DNA from: Hyphomicrobiales bacterium | GTDB taxonomy: Bacteria > Pseudomonadota > Alphaproteobacteria > Rhizobiales > Xanthobacteraceae | DNA length: 32,103 nucleotides | NCBI GenBank assembly: GCA_023266695.1 | Contig: JAHFPO010000003.1 | Coordinates: forward strand, 1-32,103 | Reading direction: 5' to 3' | Part shown: one piece after another, positions 28,794-32,103 of the stretch | Layout: each line of letters starts with the position of its first letter | Position numbering within the stretch: the stretch's first letter is position 1 | Made by a program: the position numbers and the translations under genes | Notes under the pieces: model-generated | Seen by the model: only the letters and a program-made list of their open reading frames with translations | What the model was told of the DNA's origin: nothing | Databases searched by the model: none

Positions 28794-29305
28794 GGCTTGT
28801 TTCGTGCGCTCGAATTTCCGAAACGAGTGGCTCGTCTTGGGTTTAAAAATAGCCGGCGACCGGTATGTTTGTGGTTAATCGGCGGTTGAGGGTGCCGGCC
28901 ATTGAGGTAATTAAATACCTTTTTGCGCGGCGAACTTGTCGATGGGGCGGACCTGCAATGGCGGCCGCAGCTGCTTGTCCCAGCCGTTGTTCTCGCCCTT
29001 GAGAGAATAGTGAGTGCTCGGTGCCGTGCGCCTTGAGCAATTTCTGTATCGAGGCGGCGCGGGCGGCGAGCCGTTCCTGCACGACGATCCGCTCGACCGG
29101 CCGGCAGCGATCTTCGGCGGCATAACGACGCTCCATTTCGGCAGGGGCCGGCAAGCCTATCTGCTGGTGCCGGTGCTTCCGCCGGCGAGCCGCAAAGGGC
29201 GGCCGGCAAGAACTCTTTTACCTCCAGGCGGGCGGTCCGTTCCGCATTGTCAAACCCCCGGGGAGGCGGCACCATGGCGGCCCATCGGCGCAAGGACACC
29301 CAGCC

Positions 29306-30034
29306 ATGACGGCCGTCGAAATCGTCGACCGCTCCACGATGATCGGCAGGCTCCAGCGCGGCCTGATCCTCAAGCCGCGCGAGACGGCGATCGTCACCGT
29401 CGACATGCACCGCGGCCACCTCGACCCCGCGATCGCCACCATGGCGGCCAAGCCCGACGACTCCCGGCGCGTCATCGCCGCCGCCAAAGAACTCTTGGAT
29501 TTCGCCCGCGTCCGGCAAATTCCCGTCATCCACGTCAAGCTCGTCTACCGGAAAATTCCGGGCCTCGGCAGCGAGGGCATGATCCAGCCGTTCTGGCGCG
29601 CGCTCCATGATATGACCACGGAGGAGGACCGGCTCACCCCCGGTCGACGCTCGACGGTCGACGGGCACAATCTCGAGGGCTCGCCGGGGACCGAGATCAT
29701 CCCGGAGCTCTACGCCAAAGCCGATTACGTCATCGACAACAAGAAACGCCTCGACTGCTTCTATGGCACCGATCTGCGCGGTCTGCTCGACACGCTCGGC
29801 GTGAAGAGCGTCTGCCTGATGGGGATCAACACCAATACCTGCGTGCTCAACACCGCCTTCACCGCGTTCAATTTCGACTTCCGGGTGGTGGTGTTGTCGG
29901 ACTGCGTCGCCAGCATGTACGGTGACGACCTGCACGTGTTGGGGCTACAGAACGTCGCCCGCTGCCTCGGCTGGGTGCTCGCCAACGACGAGTTCAAGGA
30001 GAAGATCGAGGAAGGGGCCGCCCGCAACGATTGA
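29306..30034 (+). CDS. Isochorismatase-family cysteine hydrolase
   Basis: IVTVDMHRGHLDP, ADYVIDNKKRLDCFYGTDLRGLLDTLGVKSVCLMGINTNTCVLNTAFTAFNFDFRVVVLSDCVAS. Confidence 0.88.
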   Translation: MTAVEIVDRSTMIGRLQRGLILKPRETAIVTVDMHRGHLDPAIATMAAKPDDSRRVIAAAKELLDFARVRQIPVIHVKLVYRKIPGLGSEGMIQPFWRALHDMTTEEDRLTPGRRSTVDGHNLEGSPGTEIIPELYAKADYVIDNKKRLDCFYGTDLRGLLDTLGVKSVCLMGINTNTCVLNTAFTAFNFDFRVVVLSDCVASMYGDDLHVLGLQNVARCLGWVLANDEFKEKIEEGAARND

Positions 30035-30117
30035 GAAATTCCGGAAATGCACCACACGGCCAAATCCCGGCCTGACGAGGGCGCGGGCAAGGAAATGCGA
30101 AAGGGAGGAGAAAGTCC

Positions 30118-31362
30118 ATGTCAGTAAGACGCAGAACAGTCCTTAAAGGGTTGGCGGCGAGCAGTGCCGTTCTCGCGATGCCGGCGGTCCTGCGCGCGCA
30201 GGCGAGCGCATTCAAGATCGGCTTGCTCACCGTCAAGACCGGACCGCTCGCCCAGGGCGGCATCCAGATGGAGCAGGGCATCATCACCCTGCTGAAGGAG
30301 AAGAACTACACCTTCGCCGGGCGCAAGATCGAGCTGATCTCGGCCGACACCGGCGGCAATCCGGCCGGCGCCAAGACCAAGGCACAGGAAGTGATCGAGC
30401 GCGACAAGGTCAACGTCATCCTGGGTCCGCTCGCCGCTTTCGAATTGTTGGCAATCACCGATTACGTCCGCGACAATCAGACGCCGCTGATGAGTATCGC
30501 GGCCGCGGAAGACGTGACGCAACGCAAGGCCAATCCATTCGTCATTCGCCCGTCGGCGACCTCGGCGCAGTGCTGCCACGCCATGGGCGATTACGCCGCG
30601 AAGGAACTGAAGTACAAGCGCGCGGCGACGATCTCCGAGGACTTCGCTTTCGGCTACGAGCAGATGGGCGGATTTCTGCGGGTATTCGAGGACAACGGCG
30701 GCAAGGTGGTGAAGAAGCTGTGGCCGCCGCTGGTGACGCCGGACTACACACCGTACATCGCGCAGATCCAGAACGTCGATTGCGTGTTCAACGGCTTCGC
30801 CGGCTCGAACCCGGTGAAGTTCATGCGTGCCTATGCCGATCTCGGCTTGAAGGGGAGAATCCCGCTGCTCTCCGGCTGGACCGCGATGGACGATGCTCTC
30901 TTGCGCAGTCTCGGCGACGAGGCGGTGGGCGTGATTTCGGCCGCCTTCTACTCGGCCGAATTCAAATCGGAGAGCAACAAGCGCTTCATAGCGGCGATGC
31001 AGAAAGACTACGGCGTGCTCCCCGGCGGATATTCGGCGGGCATGTACGTGGCCGGCCTGTGCGTCGAAGCGGCGATGCAGAAGCTCGGCGGCAAGGCCGA
31101 CGACCGCAAGGCTCTCGCCGACGCCTTGCATCAGGTCTCGTTGACCGACACTCCACGCGGCGCGATCAAGTTCGACAAATACGGCAACGTGATCGGTGAC
31201 GTCTTCATCCGCCGATGCGAGCGCAAGGGCAGTCAACTGGTGAACACGGTGATCAAGACCTATCCGAACGTGAGCCAGTTCTGGACGTACAACGAGAAGG
31301 ATTTCCTGGCGAACCCGGTCTACGCGCGGGACTATCCGCCGGCGAAGAACCTCGAACAGTAG
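30118..31362 (+). CDS. ABC transporter substrate-binding protein (branched-chain amino acid / LivK-like, twin-arginine-like signal)
   Basis: MSVRRRTVLKGLAASSAVLAMPAVLRAQ leader and type-I periplasmic-binding fold sequence (FKIGLLTVKTGPLAQGGIQMEQGI...). Upstream GGAGGAGAAA ribosome-binding site; followed by a LivH-like permease. Confidence 0.9.
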   Translation: MSVRRRTVLKGLAASSAVLAMPAVLRAQASAFKIGLLTVKTGPLAQGGIQMEQGIITLLKEKNYTFAGRKIELISADTGGNPAGAKTKAQEVIERDKVNVILGPLAAFELLAITDYVRDNQTPLMSIAAAEDVTQRKANPFVIRPSATSAQCCHAMGDYAAKELKYKRAATISEDFAFGYEQMGGFLRVFEDNGGKVVKKLWPPLVTPDYTPYIAQIQNVDCVFNGFAGSNPVKFMRAYADLGLKGRIPLLSGWTAMDDALLRSLGDEAVGVISAAFYSAEFKSESNKRFIAAMQKDYGVLPGGYSAGMYVAGLCVEAAMQKLGGKADDRKALADALHQVSLTDTPRGAIKFDKYGNVIGDVFIRRCERKGSQLVNTVIKTYPNVSQFWTYNEKDFLANPVYARDYPPAKNLEQ

Positions 31363-31378
31363 AATGCGCGTCCCGGCG

Positions 31379-31403
31379 CGGTGCGGCGAGAAACGCCGCA
31401 CCG
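31379..31403. repeat. Perfect 10-bp inverted repeat / hairpin 1 in the SBP-permease intergenic region
   Basis: CGGTGCGGCG-AGAAA-CGCCGCACCG, read directly. Confidence 0.85.
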
Positions 31404-31407
31404 TCAG

Positions 31408-31438
31408 CCGGGATTCAAGAACCAAATAAGAATCCCGG
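31408..31438. repeat. Perfect 9-bp inverted repeat / hairpin 2 in the SBP-permease intergenic region
   Basis: CCGGGATTC-(13 nt)-GAATCCCGG, read directly. Confidence 0.82.
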
Positions 31439-31498
31439 ACGTGCAGCGCGTCTGCCAGGACGCGTTGAGGCACCGGGAAGCGGGCGGGATCATTGTAG

Positions 31499-32103
31499 AT
31501 GAGCCTGTGGTTGACCTTGGCGGTGAACAGCATCGCCCTTGGCGGATTGCTGTTCCTGCTCTCCGCCGGGTTTTCGTTGATTTTCGGCCTGATGCGGATT
31601 CCCAATCTGCTGCACGGCTCATTCTTCATGCTGGGCGCCTATTTCGGCGTTTCCTTCCTATGGCAGGGCGTGAATTTCTGGGTGGCCGCGCTGCTTAGCG
31701 GCCTGGCCATAGCCCTCATCGGCGGGCTGATCGAGCGCTTCCTGCTACGCCGGCTGGAGGGACAGATTCTTCCGCAGGTCCTGCTGACGCTGGGCCTTGC
31801 CTTCATCGTCGGCGACGTCTGTCTGATGATCTGGACCGGCGACCCGTGGCAGCCTGCGACTCCCGACCATCTGCGCGGCGCGGTGCAGGTGGCGGGTCTG
31901 TTCTTTCCACTCTTTCGCCTGGTGATCGTCGGCGTTGCCGTAATCGTTGCCGTGGCGCTCTGGCTGATGGTCGACTGGACGCGGCTCGGCGCCATGATCC
32001 GCGCCGGCGTCGACGACCCGCAGATCGCGCGGGTGGTCGGCATCAAGGTGTCGCAACTCTTCACCCTGATCTTCGCTCTGGGCGCGGCGCTCGCAGGCTT
32101 CGC
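31499..32103 (+). CDS. Branched-chain amino acid ABC transporter permease (LivH-like), truncated by the window end
   Basis: ATG at 31499: MSLWLTLAVNSIALGGLLFLLSAGFSLIFGLMRIPNLLHGSFFMLGAYFG...LERRLEGQ-like region...GAMIRAGVDDPQIARVVGIKVSQLFTLIFALGAALAGF. No stop before the end, so it is absent from the ORF track. Confidence 0.9.
   Translation, partial: MSLWLTLAVNSIALGGLLFLLSAGFSLIFGLMRIPNLLHGSFFMLGAYFGVSFLWQGVNFWVAALLSGLAIALIGGLIERFLLRRLEGQILPQVLLTLGLAFIVGDVCLMIWTGDPWQPATPDHLRGAVQVAGLFFPLFRLVIVGVAVIVAVALWLMVDWTRLGAMIRAGVDDPQIARVVGIKVSQLFTLIFALGAALAGF

Noticed and set aside
28745-29935. 396-aa minus-strand ORF antisense to the isochorismatase gene and reaching into the MCP start
   Set aside because: It overlaps the well-supported isochorismatase on the other strand, and there is no recognisable domain.
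30121-31629. 502-aa minus-strand ORF antisense to the SBP
   Set aside because: Spurious mirror frame; the plus strand has a twin-arginine-like leader, an RBS and SBP motifs.

Overview
The window is a GC-rich bacterial chromosomal segment. Its gene content and protein style suggest an alphaproteobacterium, probably Rhizobiales-like (inference only). Coding is dense, and the dominant theme is 2-hydroxyacid and C2/C3 acid metabolism. The minus strand carries a glycolate oxidase cluster (glcD-glcE-glcF) followed by a malate synthase with an unusual Lys/Pro/Ala-rich N-terminal tail. It also carries a lactate-utilization cluster, lutA-GNAT-lutB-lutC, with ATGA overlaps throughout. A DctP-type TRAP transporter runs divergently from the lut cluster. 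Other content includes three tandem paralogous secreted GHSxGA hydrolases plus a fourth, membrane-embedded GHSLGA hydrolase next to an ICMT-like methyltransferase. There are also a DUF3422 protein, a YddA/SbmA-type ABC exporter with an atypical H-loop, and a GST/MaiA-GlcG-HIBADH gene run. A PAS-MCP, an isochorismatase-fold hydrolase and the start of a branched-chain amino-acid-type ABC transporter follow, the last truncated by the window end. The first ~1 kb is visibly less GC-rich and encodes a small secreted Cys-rich protein with a duplicated CX3C-X6-CX3C pattern. I saw no rRNA, tRNA, CRISPR array or transposase. No single feature is clearly a new defence or mobile system. The best candidates for something undescribed are the Cys-rich protein, the hydrolase triplication with its conserved leaders, and the tailed malate synthase.
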